Shown here piece by piece: positions 42,515 to 54,841 of a DNA stretch of 64,000 bases. The notes beneath the pieces are model-generated. The model did no database searches and was not told the DNA's origin. It was given only the letters and a program-made list of their open reading frames with translations. Each line of letters starts with the position of its first letter. The stretch's first letter is position 1. Source of the stretch: Chara braunii (lineage: Eukaryota > Streptophyta > Charophyceae > Charales > Characeae); NCBI GenBank assembly GCA_003427395.1, contig BFEA01000356.1, positions 369,849-433,848 of the forward strand, in the 5' to 3' direction. The position numbers and the translations under genes were made by a program.

Positions 42515-42879
42515 ATGTCACAGCGTTTGTGCGCGCATGTCACCGTACATTCATGCGACTGTGTACCTGTGACAGTACCTGTATGTCACTATGTGTGAGT
42601 ACCGGCATGACTCTTACTGCGAATGTGTGTCGCAACATTTGTGCGTGTGTGACTGTATATATCATAATGTGTTGTATGTGTCACAACGTTTTACCGTGGA
42701 CTGTGAGTGTCTCACAGTTTTCCCTATGTCTGTGTGTGGATCACATCGTTTGTTTGTCTGTCTATCTGTCCTTCCTTCTGTCACTCACACACACGCACAC
42801 ACACACACGCACATACACAATTCTTCATTCGTAAGTTGCTATAATAATAATAATAATAATGAATTAATAATAATAACGC

Positions 42880-42912
<33 letters not shown>

Positions 42913-43490
42913 GCCTTGGCCAAGAGATGCCTAAGTTTGCTAATCTCAGAAGATACAGACGGGTTTTCCTAGCAGTCCACTTCAATATGTATCCATCAAC
43001 AATCATGTCCTAGGGCAGAAGTCACATCTCTAAAAAGCCATATTAAAGAGTCGTCTCCCACGAGTAAAGGGAAATTCTATAGGTAAGAGCCGTGTCTCAG
43101 AGGTAGGAGTCACAGTCCACACTCGAGCCCATATGCAATCAGAATCGAAAGTCAGGCCTCAAGACCCCAAGCAGCAGCAGCCTTATGAAACTCCAGAGGT
43201 TCCAGTCATTCGAAAGCAAACAGGCTGTGGGGACATGGTACCGGAACCAGTCAAGCACCAAGAGGCAGAGGCTGGCACGAGTTGAAGTTCACTCCAGGAT
43301 CACAAAGACCGGTCAGCCTCCCACTCGGAAGATTGCTCATCCGTAAGGAGTTTGAAACCTTGGTGACTCGAAACTCTTATCGTTCATGTAATAACTTGTC
43401 AAGATTCATAAGTTGCGCTACCTGTTTTGCATGCTTTGTTAAGTGTGAATGAGAACGAGTCTGTTTGCAATTAATAATAACAATAATAAC

Positions 43491-43544
<54 letters not shown>

Positions 43545-44036
43545 AATAATAATAATAATGATAATAATGATAATAATAATAATAATAATAGCAATAATAA
43601 AGTCAATGAAGACGAGCAATAGCGAACTCCAGTTTCAAACAACATCATATACACACGGCCAGATAGTAGTGGCCTTGAACCAACAGTAGAATTGAGTCAC
43701 AAGCTCCACCAATTAAGAGTTCAGCAAGAGTTCATACTCGACAATGCTGAAGTAGTCACCTCATCATCGACGAAGAACCCATGTTGATATCCTACCAGGC
43801 GCTCGACACCCAGACTACATATGGCAGATCCTATCTAGCCTATTACTACAATCCCGATGTTGACAACAACAACTTCCTGAAGTACGAGCACACAACGGAC
43901 AATGCCGCACGCTTCTCGCACCAGGTATGTCTCTCGCCACATTCACAACCCCGATCCATACCACACACATGCCACGTGGTCCCAACCACGCAAATAATAA
44001 GATAATAATAACAACAATAAAATAATAATAATAATA

Positions 44037-44080
<44 letters not shown>

Positions 44081-44894
44081 TAATAATAATAATGATAATA
44101 AAAATCATAATAAGAAAAATGCAAGAACCCTGAATGGGGACACAAAAATCTAACTCGCAAAAAAATTATACTAAAGTCCGAGTAGTCAAGGCAAGAGCAG
44201 ATAGCGCAATGTAACCGAGTAACCTTCCATTAGAGAATGATACAGCAGAATCGTGATTCACTGTCGAACCCAATCAGGCAACACCAACCGCATAACCCAA
44301 TGTAGCTCCCTCTTGAATGGTGTCAGACTCCGTATCTACTCTACAGACTAAGCCTAGTTCACAACTCCAGTATGGAGCATTCAGACAACTTGACTACCAG
44401 CGAGTGATGACGTCAACACCAATGCCCAGGTACGTCTCTCCTCTTCTCAACCTCGTTCCCCAACTCACCGATGCCTCGCGGACCCAGAGGCTGTCGTGCA
44501 TCTAATCAATAATAATAATAATAATAATAATAATACTAATACTACTACTACTACTACTACTAATAATAATAAGCAACAACATGATGACAATCCCAGATCA
44601 TCACATTGATAGCCGAAAAGTCACACCGGTGTCCAGAGAGCAGCACTGCACCAGATACACCAATGGAAGTTCGTAGCACTGAGAACCGATGTCCAGGGAG
44701 AGCATACTCTCTCCTCCCAACACGAAGGACCAGTTCCTTCACACTCACACCCAGCGCTCGGTGTCCGGCCTACTCCTACACAGCTACTACAGACTTACGA
44801 AAAGACAATGCAATCGTTGACATCCGCGACAGTCCGAAGTACTTGAAGGGTTCGCCCATGCAGACCATCGTCAGCGCCAGGTATGCGCCCTCAC

Positions 44895-44932
<38 letters not shown>

Positions 44933-45639
44933 TCACTTATCCCCTCCTTTCTCCTCTCTCTCTTCTTTCTCTCTCCTCCTTTCCACTTTCTCTCTCTCTC
45001 ATCTTTTGTTTTGTTTTCCCCTTTCTGTCCTTCGATCTTTCTCCTCCGATTTCTGCCTTTCTGTTACATCCCCAGATGGACGATGTAAGCCAAGGATCCG
45101 TGGCGTGACGATCGGGACTGATGGACCACAAGGTGCGAATGGAAGTTTTGACAAGTCACGTGCACGCACACCCACATGCATTCTTATACGTGCATAATGG
45201 GCTGAATAACGCAGGGAAGACTTAGATACAGAGACTGACCTGACCGGGACTCACCCCTATAGTGCATGACAACGTAGCAGAATGCTAAAACACCAGCCCA
45301 AATCAACGTGGCAATGCGGACCAATCATACATCATGCTCATCGCAAGGTGTGTACGGTCCTGGCGCTATACCCAGGAGGGAAACGCCAGGACCGAGCATA
45401 CACAGACAAAAAAGGATGGGAACAGACGAACGGAGGGGATCGGACGAAAAGAGGGAGAGAGACGTGAATGTCCTCATCACCAAGTCTTCGCCACCAATCC
45501 CCGGATAATCCCTTGTTGCCATATCTAAAGTCCTAAAGCCGAGTCTGGATCCGACGTCACGAAGCTTTATCTCTCTCTCTCGTAGTCTGCAGATGCAGTG
45601 AAGTCAGATGTTGGGAGGGGAGAAGAAGATGGGGGACTC

Positions 45640-45702
<63 letters not shown>

Positions 45703-45738
45703 TGGTCGAATCATGAACGTCTCACACCCACGCATTCC

Positions 45739-45826
45739 ATCGATAGGACGGATAAAGACGGAATGAATCTTCTGCTGAAACAGGGAGATATGCACTGTCA
45801 CCTTTTGATTTGCTCGTTCTATCGAT
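45739..45826. repeat. 88-bp foldback hairpin, copy f
   Basis: ATCGATAGGACGGATAAA left arm, TTTGCTCGTTCTATCGAT right arm. Counterpart of 22,514. Confidence 0.85.
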
Positions 45827-45957
45827 CCAAATAGCATGCGTCGAGCCATGGGGCTGGAGAGAAGGTTGTTGGCCAAGGTAGGAGACTTATAGTCTCTCTC
45901 CCTCTCCCTCTCACACACACCCATACACCCACCCACCCACACACATACACACATTTC

Positions 45958-46046
45958 ATCGATAGGACGAGCAAAACGAAATGAATCTGTCAATGAAAAT
46001 GTGGGAACATACACTGTTACCCCTTTGTTTTGCTCGTTCTATCGAT
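45958..46046. repeat. 88-bp foldback hairpin, copy g
   Basis: Best-paired copy: ATCGATAGGACGAGCAAAAC against TTTTGCTCGTTCTATCGAT, broken only by one G-T pair. Confidence 0.9.
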
Positions 46047-46440
46047 CCAGGTAGCGTGTGGCAAGGTGCGAGTTGGAGACTGGGCCGATTGCCAAGGTCG
46101 AAGACTTCCTCGTCTCTCTCTCTCACTCTCATACATGCACAATCACCTTCTCTTTCTTTCCCTCTTCGATGTCCTCTCTCTCTCCTTTCGATCCCTCTCT
46201 TTTTCCCTTCACCTTCTCCTTCTCTCCCCTTTCTCTTTTCTCCTCTCCTCCTTGATCTCTCTCCCATCACACCTTCTCCATCTCTCTCTCTCTCGTAGTC
46301 TGCAGGTAGCGAGAGAGTGAGGGAGAGATGGTGGACTTAGAGGGAAGGATGAAGACTCTCTCTCTCTATCACACATACACACACACACACACACACATAC
46401 ACACACACACACATACGTGCGCGCATGCTCACACATTCTT

Positions 46441-46502
46441 ATCGATAGGATGAGCAAAACAGAATGAATCTACTGCTGAAACGTGGAGATATACACTGAT
46501 AC
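46441..46502. repeat. 88-bp foldback, left half only
   Basis: Same truncated form as at 23,220; the TAA tract with the shared N follows. Confidence 0.75.
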
Positions 46503-47686
46503 TTCTTCTATTTCTAGTATTAATAATGGTAATAATGANAACAATTGTAATAATAATAACGATAATAATAATGACAATAATAATAGTTTTTGTAATAATA
46601 ATAATAAAATATTAAACGTACGTAAAGTTTTTCAATAAAGCCACTATAGAAAAGGCACCGCGTCCAACATTGACGCGCTAGAGTGACCGATAATCGAGCA
46701 ACATTCTCCTATCTTTCCCCTTTTTTCGACCCTTTTTTTTTTTTTTTTCTCTCTCATACTTTCCCTTACACATTCGTACACACCCTTTAGCACACTGCAT
46801 CGGTGCTGACCAGGTCAAGAACAGACCTCTCCTAGAAGTATGAGATAGCGTAATGGGACACTTGGATCCGAACTATCGACGTTGCAATGCAGCCTCGAAC
46901 ATACATCATCATCATCATTTCCATGGTGTAAAGGGTCTGGCGCTCTACACTGGAAGACTGCGCCAGCCCATACCATACCCAAATGAAGAAGAGGGGTGTT
47001 TAGACGAAGGAGAGGGGAAGATGGGAATGTCGTAACACCAAGTCTTCGGCACAGGCTCAAATAGTCTCTCGTCAAAATGTCTGAATCCCGATGTCGAGTC
47101 TAGATCCAATGTCGTCAAGTCTCGAGTTACAATTCTTTCTCTCTCTGTCGTAATCTGCTGATACTGAGGAGTCAGGCGGCGAGAGGGCGAGGGAGAGATG
47201 GACTTAGAGATGAAGAAGAATAACTTTCTCTCCCTTTTTTTTACCTTTCTCCCTCTCTCTTTCTCTTCCATACTCACAACCTCCCTCTCTCCCTCTTACG
47301 CACATCCGCTCGTATCTGGTCATATTCGCGGCTCAAATAACAATAAGAGCTAACAAGAACTATCGGTCATATAGCAATTGTGATGGCTGGCACAAATGCT
47401 TCGTGATCTTACCATAATCGTAGCCCGTATATGTAATTATAAAATAATAAAATAACAATGATAATAATAATAATAATAGTAATAACAATAATAATAATAA
47501 TAATAATAATAACAGTAATAATAATAATAAAATAAAACAGATGGAATGTATACAAGCTATCTTTTTGACCTGATGCATTATCACTGGGAGTCTGGGATGC
47601 GTTGTACTTGGAGCTAACAGTCAGTCTCTGTTTCACATACACACATCCTTGGTCGATTCACGATCGCCTTCTCACACACACACTCC

Positions 47687-47774
47687 ATCGATAGGACGAG
47701 CAAACCCGGAATGAATCTTCTGCTGAAACGGGAGGATATACACTGCCTCTTCTTGATTTGCTCGTTCTATCGAT
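47687..47774. repeat. 88-bp foldback hairpin, copy i
   Basis: ATCGATAGGACGAGCAAA against TTTGCTCGTTCTATCGAT. Here the pair broken in the copy at 24,557 is intact. Confidence 0.85.
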
Positions 47775-48606
47775 CCAAGTAGCGCGCGGCGAGGAGCGGG
47801 TAGGAGACTTATAGACTTTCTCTCTCTCATTCACCTACAAACACACCAATTTTATTTATTTATTTGTCTATTTTATTTATTTATTTGTTTTATTTATTTA
47901 TTTATTCATGGGAGTTCTATGAAGTAAGTCGAGTGATCATCGACTCACCTGTCTTCTCTCTCCCGTCGTCGTCTGATTCGTTGTCGTCGCTGGCACGTAG
48001 TCAGTTCGTCGTTCTCGTCGTCGAGTTGTTTTCGCCGCCACACCGCATTATCGATGGTCTGCCGTTCCACAGGTAAGTGTTTCTGACACTTTGCTTCCTC
48101 CCTCCTTTACTCCTTTTCTCCTTCTCCTCCTCCTTCTCCCTTCTCTCCCTCTACTTTCTCTTCTCCTTCTCTCTTATGTGCGACCACCTTTCTCCTTCTC
48201 CACGTTCCCTTTCCTTCTTCCTTTGCGGTTCTTCTCCCCCTACGAGTTGTCTCTCCCGTCTTTCTCGCGCGCTCTATCCTTCGCTTCTCTGCGCTTTCCC
48301 CAGCAAGCGGCCGCTCTCGATCTCGCGTCTTCGTGATCTCGCGGTGGCTTGTTCTCTCCTTGGCGAGGGACCTCCGTGCTATAGGTAGACGAGGCACGGT
48401 AGGGACGGCCAGGACTCCTCCCCTTCTTTGGCTGAATCAACCCTGGCTTTCGGGTTGAGGTTCATTTACGCGAATTAGAAAATTTAGAGGTTATGGGTAG
48501 AGAAAATAAATAAATAAATAAGATTGATACAAGAAAAACGAATCTAACAAGTCCTACCACTAACTACCAAGTATGTCGTTTCAACGAGACAACTACTGCT
48601 ACTTAT

Positions 48607-48635
48607 TTCTAATAGAGGACACGGGTTCGAGTCCC
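48607..48635 (+). other. Isolated tRNA T-arm-like sequence
   Basis: ACGGGTTCGAGTCCCGT has a perfect 5-bp T stem and B box, followed by TGGCCTA. No A box or 5' acceptor half can be placed upstream, so it is not a whole tRNA gene. It lies on the breakpoint where the two duplication copies part. Confidence 0.4.
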
Positions 48636-48710
48636 GTTGGCCTATGAGTTGATGAAAAAAAGGTAGGCCTGCCCCCTTGTAGCTAGCAAGAACTAGCCCG
48701 GAGGCAGGTC
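48636..48710. other. Possible SINE body
   Basis: Lies 3' (left) of the second SINE head. Includes a short A run and GGTAGGCCTGCC. Unlike copy 1, no U6-derived sequence is present. Confidence 0.3.
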
Positions 48711-48765
48711 GAATTTGATCCCAACGTCCTTGGTTCATTAGTCTGCTCCTTTACCTACTGGGCTA
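48711..48765 (-). repeat. tRNA-derived SINE head, copy 2
   Basis: Minus-strand A box TAGCCCAGTAGG (48,754-48,765, identical to copy 1) and B box GGATCAAATTC (48,711-48,721) are 32 nt apart. Between them GGAGCAGACTAATGAACCA resembles an anticodon arm. Confidence 0.6.
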
Positions 48766-49410
48766 GCTCTTACCACGATATGATAAAGAGCCGCCTCCCT
48801 ATAAGTCGGTGTAGTAGGTCTGACTTTCTCAGCCTGCATGCTCGTGCACACTTGCGAGTTAGTGCGAAGGTCCTTAGGCTTGTTGATTGCAGTGTGCGTG
48901 CGCCCTCAAGGGCACTTATCTCACCGGAAGGCCCGAAGGGCCGGTACTTAGCCGTGGCGGCGGCATCAAAGGTCTCAGCGGGGTAATTACTCAAGTGTCA
49001 GTTAAACTTGTACCCCACCAAGCAGACGTAGACGTGGCGGATACTCGACCCGGAGTTTGAGTAGGGGAAGACAAAGACCGAAATTTTCAGAATCCCCAGT
49101 ATCGGAGGGAAGACAGGCACTGGACCAAGTCTCAGTGCGTGTCATAGTCCTACCTGACACAATCATCAGTCGAACTGACCCTTCGACCTCTTCCGTCGAG
49201 GGGCATTACTGCTGATCCTAACCACCACAGCGCGCGTTATAGTAACGCGGGCACACACTTGACAAAATTTTCTCACCGATTTTTGCCCCGGTCTCAGTGA
49301 CCAAGGATTTTTGCTTTCAGCGTCACGCCAAGCGTGCACACCCCTTCTCGTTCCAGACTGGCTACGCCATGGTGGCTGAGTCCACCACCATAGCGAATGC
49401 AAAGACATGG
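48766..49410. other. No gene; flank shared in part with 15.01-15.2 kb
   Basis: GTGGTAAGAGCTAGCC beside the SINE head aligns with GTGGAATAGGAGCTAGCC at 15.0 kb, and the CTTGTACCCCACCA string recurs. Frames such as 49,166-49,444 have no domain. Confidence 0.4.
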
Positions 49411-49436
49411 CAAAATACCCTTGTAAGGGTATTTTG
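49411..49436. repeat. 12-bp-arm hairpin, copy 2
   Basis: CAAAATACCCTT/AAGGGTATTTTG around GT. Against copy 1 (8,578) the second pair is A-T in place of C-G, so pairing is kept. The sequence just after it merges into the first unit of the minisatellite. Confidence 0.7.
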
Positions 49437-49439
49437 TCC

Positions 49440-52400
49440 GACACCGCCTTCTAACAATTTCACAATCCAACCGTCCGACCATCCCGCCTTCTACCGTCAT
49501 GCCATCCGACCAGCCTAACCTGAACCCTGGGCCTCCAAACGTCCAAACGTACAACCATTCGACCATCTCGTTGTCACCCTATCGTCACACCACGCCATCC
49601 GATGCCCGGGCTCCAACGCGACACCCTACCATCCGATGGCGGGGCTTCAACGCGACACCCTACCATTCGATGGCGGGGCTTCAACGTGACACCCTACCAT
49701 CCGATGGTCGGGCTGCAACGCCACACCCCACGATATGATGATCGAGCTTCAACGCTCGACCCGACCGTCCTGCCATCCTTCCATCCTGCAACCCTGCCAT
49801 CCTGCCATCCTGCCACCCGACCATCCTCCCCTCTTGCCATTCCGTCATTCTGCCATCCTCCCATCCTCCCATCCTCCCATCCTCCCATCCTCCCATCCTC
49901 CCATCCTCCCATCCCACCACCCTACCATCCGACCAGCCGGGCAGCTGACCATCCTGCCACCCGACCATCCCGCCTTCTAGCAATTTCACAATCTGACCAT
50001 CCGACCATTCGTCTTTCCAACCATCATGCCATCCGACCAGACAAACGTGAACCCTGAACCTTCAAACATCCGACCAAACACCCATTCGACCATCCCGCCA
50101 TCACCCTATTGTTGCACGGCGCCATCCGACGGTCGGGCTTCAACGCGGCACCCTACCATCCGATGGCGGGGCTTCAACGCGACACCCCACCATCCGATGG
50201 TTGGGCTTCAACGCGACACCCCATGATACGATGGTCGAGCTTCACCACTCGACCCGACCGTCCTGCCATCCTGCCATCCTGCAACCGTGCCATCTTGCCA
50301 TCCTGCGGCCCGACCATCCTCCCATCTTGCCATTCCACCATTCTGCCATCTTGCAATCCTCCTATCCTCCCATCCCACCACCCTACCATCCGACCAGCCG
50401 GGCAGCTGACCATCCTGCTACCCGAACACCTGACCATCCCGCCTTCTAGCAATTTCACAATCCGGCCATCCGACCATTCGTCTGTCCAACCATCGAGCCA
50501 TCTGACCTGACAAACCTGAACCCTGAACCTTCAAACATCCGACCGTACACCCATTCGACCATCCGGCCATCACCCTATCGTTACACCGCGCGATCTGATG
50601 GACGGGCTTCAACGCGGCACCCCACCATCCGATGGTCGGGCTTCAACGTGGCAACCTACCATCCGATGGCGGGGCTTCAACGCGACACCCCACCATCCGA
50701 TGGTCGGGCTTCAACCCGACACCCCACCATACGATGGTCGAGCTTTACGACTCGACCCGACCATCCTGCCATCCTGCCATCCTGCAACCCTGCCATGCTG
50801 CCATCCTGCCGCCCGACCATCCTTCCATCTTGCCATTCTGCCATTCTGCCATCCTCCCATCCTACGATTCTCCCATCCCACCACCCGACCATCCGACCAT
50901 CCGGGCAGCTGACCATCCTGCCACCCGTCCATCCCGCGTTGTAGCAATTCTACAATCCGACCATCTCGCCTTCCAGCAATTTCACAATCCGACCGTCCGA
51001 CCATTGGACTGTCCAACCATCGTGCCATCCGACCAGCCTAACCTAAACCCTGTACCTTCAGCCGTCCGACAGTACACCCATTCGACCATCTCGCCATCAC
51101 CATGCCGTTGCACCGCGCCATCGGATGGTCGGGCTTCAACGTGGCACCCTACCATCCGATGGTGGGGCTTCAACGCTGCACCCCACCATCCGATGGTCGG
51201 GCTTCAACGCGACACCCCACCATACGATGGTGGAGCTTCACCGCTCGACCCGACCATCCTGCCATCCTGCCATCCTGCAACCCTGACATCCTGCCATCCT
51301 GCCGCCCGACCATCCTCCCATCTTGCCATTCCGCCATTCTTCCATCCGCCCATCCTCCCATCCTCGCATCCCACCACCCGAGCATTCGACCAGCCAGGCA
51401 GTTGACCATCCTGCCATCTGACAACCCCACCATCCCGCCTTCTAGCAATTCTACAATCCGACCATCCCGCCTTCCAGCAATTTCACAATCCGACCGTTCG
51501 ACCACTGGACTGTCCAACCATCGTGCCATCCGACCAGCCTAACCTAAACCCTGTACCTTTAGACGTCCGACCGTACACCCATTCGACCATCTCGCTATCA
51601 CCATGTCGTTGCACCACGCCATCAAACGGCCGGGCTTCAACGCGGCACCCTACGATCCCATGGAGGGGCTTCAACATGGCACCCCACCATCCGATGGTCG
51701 GGCTTCAACGCGACATCCCAACATACGATGGTCGAGCTTCACCACTCGACCCGACCGTCCTACCATCCTGCCATCCTGCAACCCTGCCATCCTGCCATCC
51801 TGCCGCCTGACCATCCTCCCATCTTGCCATTCCGCCATTCTTCCATCCTCCCATCCTCCCATCCTCGCATCCCACCATCCAACCATCTGACCAGCCGAGC
51901 AGCTGACCATCTTGCCACCCGACCACCCGACCATCCCGCCTTCTAGCAATTCTACAATCCGTCCATCCCGCCTTCCAGCAATTTCACAATCCGGTCGTCC
52001 GACCATTGGACTGTCCCACCATCGTGCCATCCGACCAGCCTAACCTTTACCCTGCCACCCGACCACCCCACCGTTCCGCCACCTGACCACACGACCATCC
52101 TGCAATCCTGCCATCCAGGCATCCTGTCATCCTCGCATCCTGCCGCCCTTCTATCCTTCCATCCTGCCATCAGACCACCCGACCATCCTGCATTCTAACA
52201 ATTTCACAACCCCATCATCCGACCATTCGGACGGTCGACCTTCACCGCTCCACCCTACGACCCTGTCATCCTGACATCCTGACATCCGACCGTCAAACCA
52301 TCCCAGTAACCGACCATCCTCCCATCCGAGGACCCGACCTTAAACCCTTAATCCTAGATGACCTTGAACCCCAAATCCTGTCATCCTGCTATCCTGTCAT

Positions 52401-53944
52401 CCGACCACCCGACCATCCAACCTTCCTGCCATCCTGCCATCCCTCCGTCCTACCATCCTCCTATCTTGCCATCATACCGCCCTCCCATCCTCCTATCCTC
52501 CCATCGCGCCACCCTACCATCCGACCAGCCGGGCAGATTACCATCCTGCCGCCCGACCATCCTCGCATCTTGCCATTCCGCCATTCTGCCATCTTGCCAT
52601 CCTCCCATCCTCCGATCCTCCCATCCTCCCATCCTTCCATCCCACCACCCTACCATCCGACCAGCCGAGCAGATGACCATCCTGCCACCCGACCACCGGA
52701 CCATCCCGCCTTCTAGCAATTCCACAATTCGGCCGTCCGACCATCCCGCCTTCTACAGTCGTGCCATCTGACCAGCCTAACCTGAACCCTGTGCCAACAA
52801 ACGTCCGAGCGTACAACCATTTGACCATCTCGCCATCACCCTATCGTTGCACCCCGCCATCCGATGGTCGGGCTTCAACGTGACACCCTACCATCCGATG
52901 GCTGGGCTTCAACGCGACACCCTACCATCCGATGGCGGGGCTTCAACGGGACATCCTACCATCCGATGGTCGGGCTTCAACGCGATACCCCACCATACGA
53001 TGGTCGAGCTTTACCGCTCGACCTTACCGTCCTGCCATCCTGCCATCCTGCAACCCTGCCATCCTGCCATCCTGCCGCCCGACCATCCTCCCATCTTGCG
53101 ATTTCGCCATTCTGCCATCCTCCCATCCTCCCATCCTCCCATCCTCCCATCCCACCACCCGACCATCCGACCAGCCAGGCAGCTGACCATCCTGCCACCC
53201 GACCATCCCGCCTTCTAGCAATTCTACAATCCGACCATCCGGCCTTCCAACAATTTCACAATCCGACCGTCCGACCATTGGACTTTCCAACCATCGTGTC
53301 ATCCGACCAGCCTAACCTGGACCCTGCCACCTGACCACCCCACCGCCCCGCCATCTGACCACACGACCATCCTGCAATCCTGCCATCCAAGCATCCTGTT
53401 ATCCTCGCATCCTGTCATCCCCGCATCCTGCTGCCCTTCCATCCTTCCATCATGCCATCCGACCACCCGACCACCCGACCATCCTTCATTCTAACAATTT
53501 CACAAACCCATCATCTGACCATTCGGATGGTCGGCCGTCACTGCTCCACCCTACGACCCTGCCATCCTGACATCATGACATCTGACCGTCGAACCATCCC
53601 AGTAACCGACCATCCTCCCACCCGAGGACCCAACCTTGAACCCTAAATCCTATCATCCTGCCATCCTGTCATCCGACCACCCGACCATCCGACCACCCGA
53701 CCATCCAACCTGCCTTCCATCCTGCCTTATACCGTCGTGCCATCCGACCAGCCTAACCTAAACCCTGTGCCTCCAAACGTCCAGGCGTACAACCATTCGA
53801 CCATCTCGCCATCACCCTATCGTTGGACCGCGCCACTAGATGGTCAGGCTTCAATGAGACACCCTACCATCCGATGGCGGGGCTTCAACACGACACCCTA
53901 CCATCCGATGGTGGGGCTTCAACGTGACACCCTACCATCCATGT
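49440..53944. repeat. CCATCC-type minisatellite with ~500-bp higher-order units
   Basis: The basic element is CCATCCTG/CCGACCAT. Type A higher-order units contain two to four ~33-bp blocks (GATGGTCGGGCTTCAACGCG), then GGTCGAGCTTCACC, a run of CATCCTGC/CATCCTCC, GACCAGCCGGGCAGCTGACC, TTCTAGCAATTTCACAATCC and AGCCTAACCTGAACCCTG. A units start near 49,595, 50,110, 50,590, 51,110, 51,613, 52,853 and 53,822. A different type B (~350 bp, with GAGGACCCRACCTT) occurs at about 52,044-52,400 and 53,323-53,670. All long frames here are repeat translations. Confidence 0.95.
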
Positions 53945-54841
53945 GAGAAGGACAACACATTGGAACGAAGTAGCAAAGCAAAGAGCAGACGGCACATCAA
54001 TTCCAATTGCAAACCACGTTGAAGTCCAACTGGTCGAGCGAAGAGCAAACAACACATTGGAACCAAGAAACCATGGATGTGTGACCAAAGTGCAAAAATC
54101 CGAATTGCGAATCACGTTGAAGTCCAAGTAGTCAAGCACAGAGCATACAGCACATTGGGACCAAGAAACCATCCACATCAGGCCCAACCCTCGTGCGGCG
54201 ACGCGACGCCCGACCATCGGGTGTCGTGTTGGCGCTCGATGGTCCGGTCGACGGTGTGGACGGGGAGACCATCGGTTGTCGCCGCGGCGCCCGATGGTGA
54301 GAACGGGGCAACCATCGGCTGTCGCCGCGGCGCCCGATGGTGCCAAGCAAGAAACCGTCCATGTGACAAGGACAACACATTCGAACCAAGTAGCCAAGCA
54401 AAGAGCAGATGGCACATCAGTTCCAATTGCAAACCACGTTGAAGTCCAAGTGGTCAAGCGAAGAGCAGACAACACATTGGAACGAAGAAACCATGCGTGT
54501 GTGACCGAAATGCAAAAATCCGAATTGCGAATCATGCTGAAGTCCAAGCAGTCAATCAAAGAGTAGATAGCACATTGGAACCAAGAAACCATCCACATTG
54601 AGGCCGACCCTCGTGCGGCGATGCGACGCCCGGCCATCGGGTGTTGCGTCGGTGCTAGATGGTCTAGTTGACGGTGTGGACGGGGAGACCATCGGCTGTC
54701 GCCGCGGCACCTGATGGTGTGAACGGGGCAACCATCGGCTTTCGCCGCGGCGCCCGATGGTGCCAAGCAATAAATCGTCCATGTGAGAAGGACAACACAT
54801 TGGAACCAAGAAACTATGCATGTGTGATCGAAGTGCAAAAA
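53945..54841 (+). repeat. 420-bp satellite, two units plus a start
   Basis: The landmark AAGGACAACACATTGG lies at 53,949, 54,369 and 54,789, exactly 420 bp apart. Each unit has AATTGCAAACCACGTTGAAG, CGAAGTGCAAAAATCCGAAT, AACCAAGAAACCATCC and a GC-rich part with near-inverted strings (GCGACGCCCGA and TCGGGTGTCG). The third unit is cut at 54,841 inside AATCCGAATTGCAAA by the CTC/hairpin array. The 345-aa minus frame over it is a repeat translation. Confidence 0.95.

Larger units (their letters stand above)
42515..48620. repeat. Large direct duplication, copy 2
   Basis: Counterpart of 19,205-25,524. It holds (TAA)n tracts at 42,840-42,912, 43,469-43,600, 43,994-44,114, 44,507-44,572, 46,520-46,612 and 47,440-47,536; ~325-bp units at 43,603-43,938 and 44,116-44,435; (CAT)n at 44,898-44,932; a longer CT tract at 45,641-45,700 than copy 1; (TTTA)n near 47,850-47,905. 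Sequence 48,290-48,552 has no counterpart in copy 1. The homology resumes for about 70 bp and stops at 48,620. Confidence 0.9.

Noticed and set aside
48556-48630. Complete tRNA gene on the plus strand
   Set aside because: Only the T arm and a 3' acceptor-like string are present; no A box, D arm or 5' acceptor half can be placed.
49499-53334. Long Pro/His/Ser and Gly/Trp/Arg ORFs
   Set aside because: Both strands are open because the minisatellite words avoid stop codons; no start context or domain.
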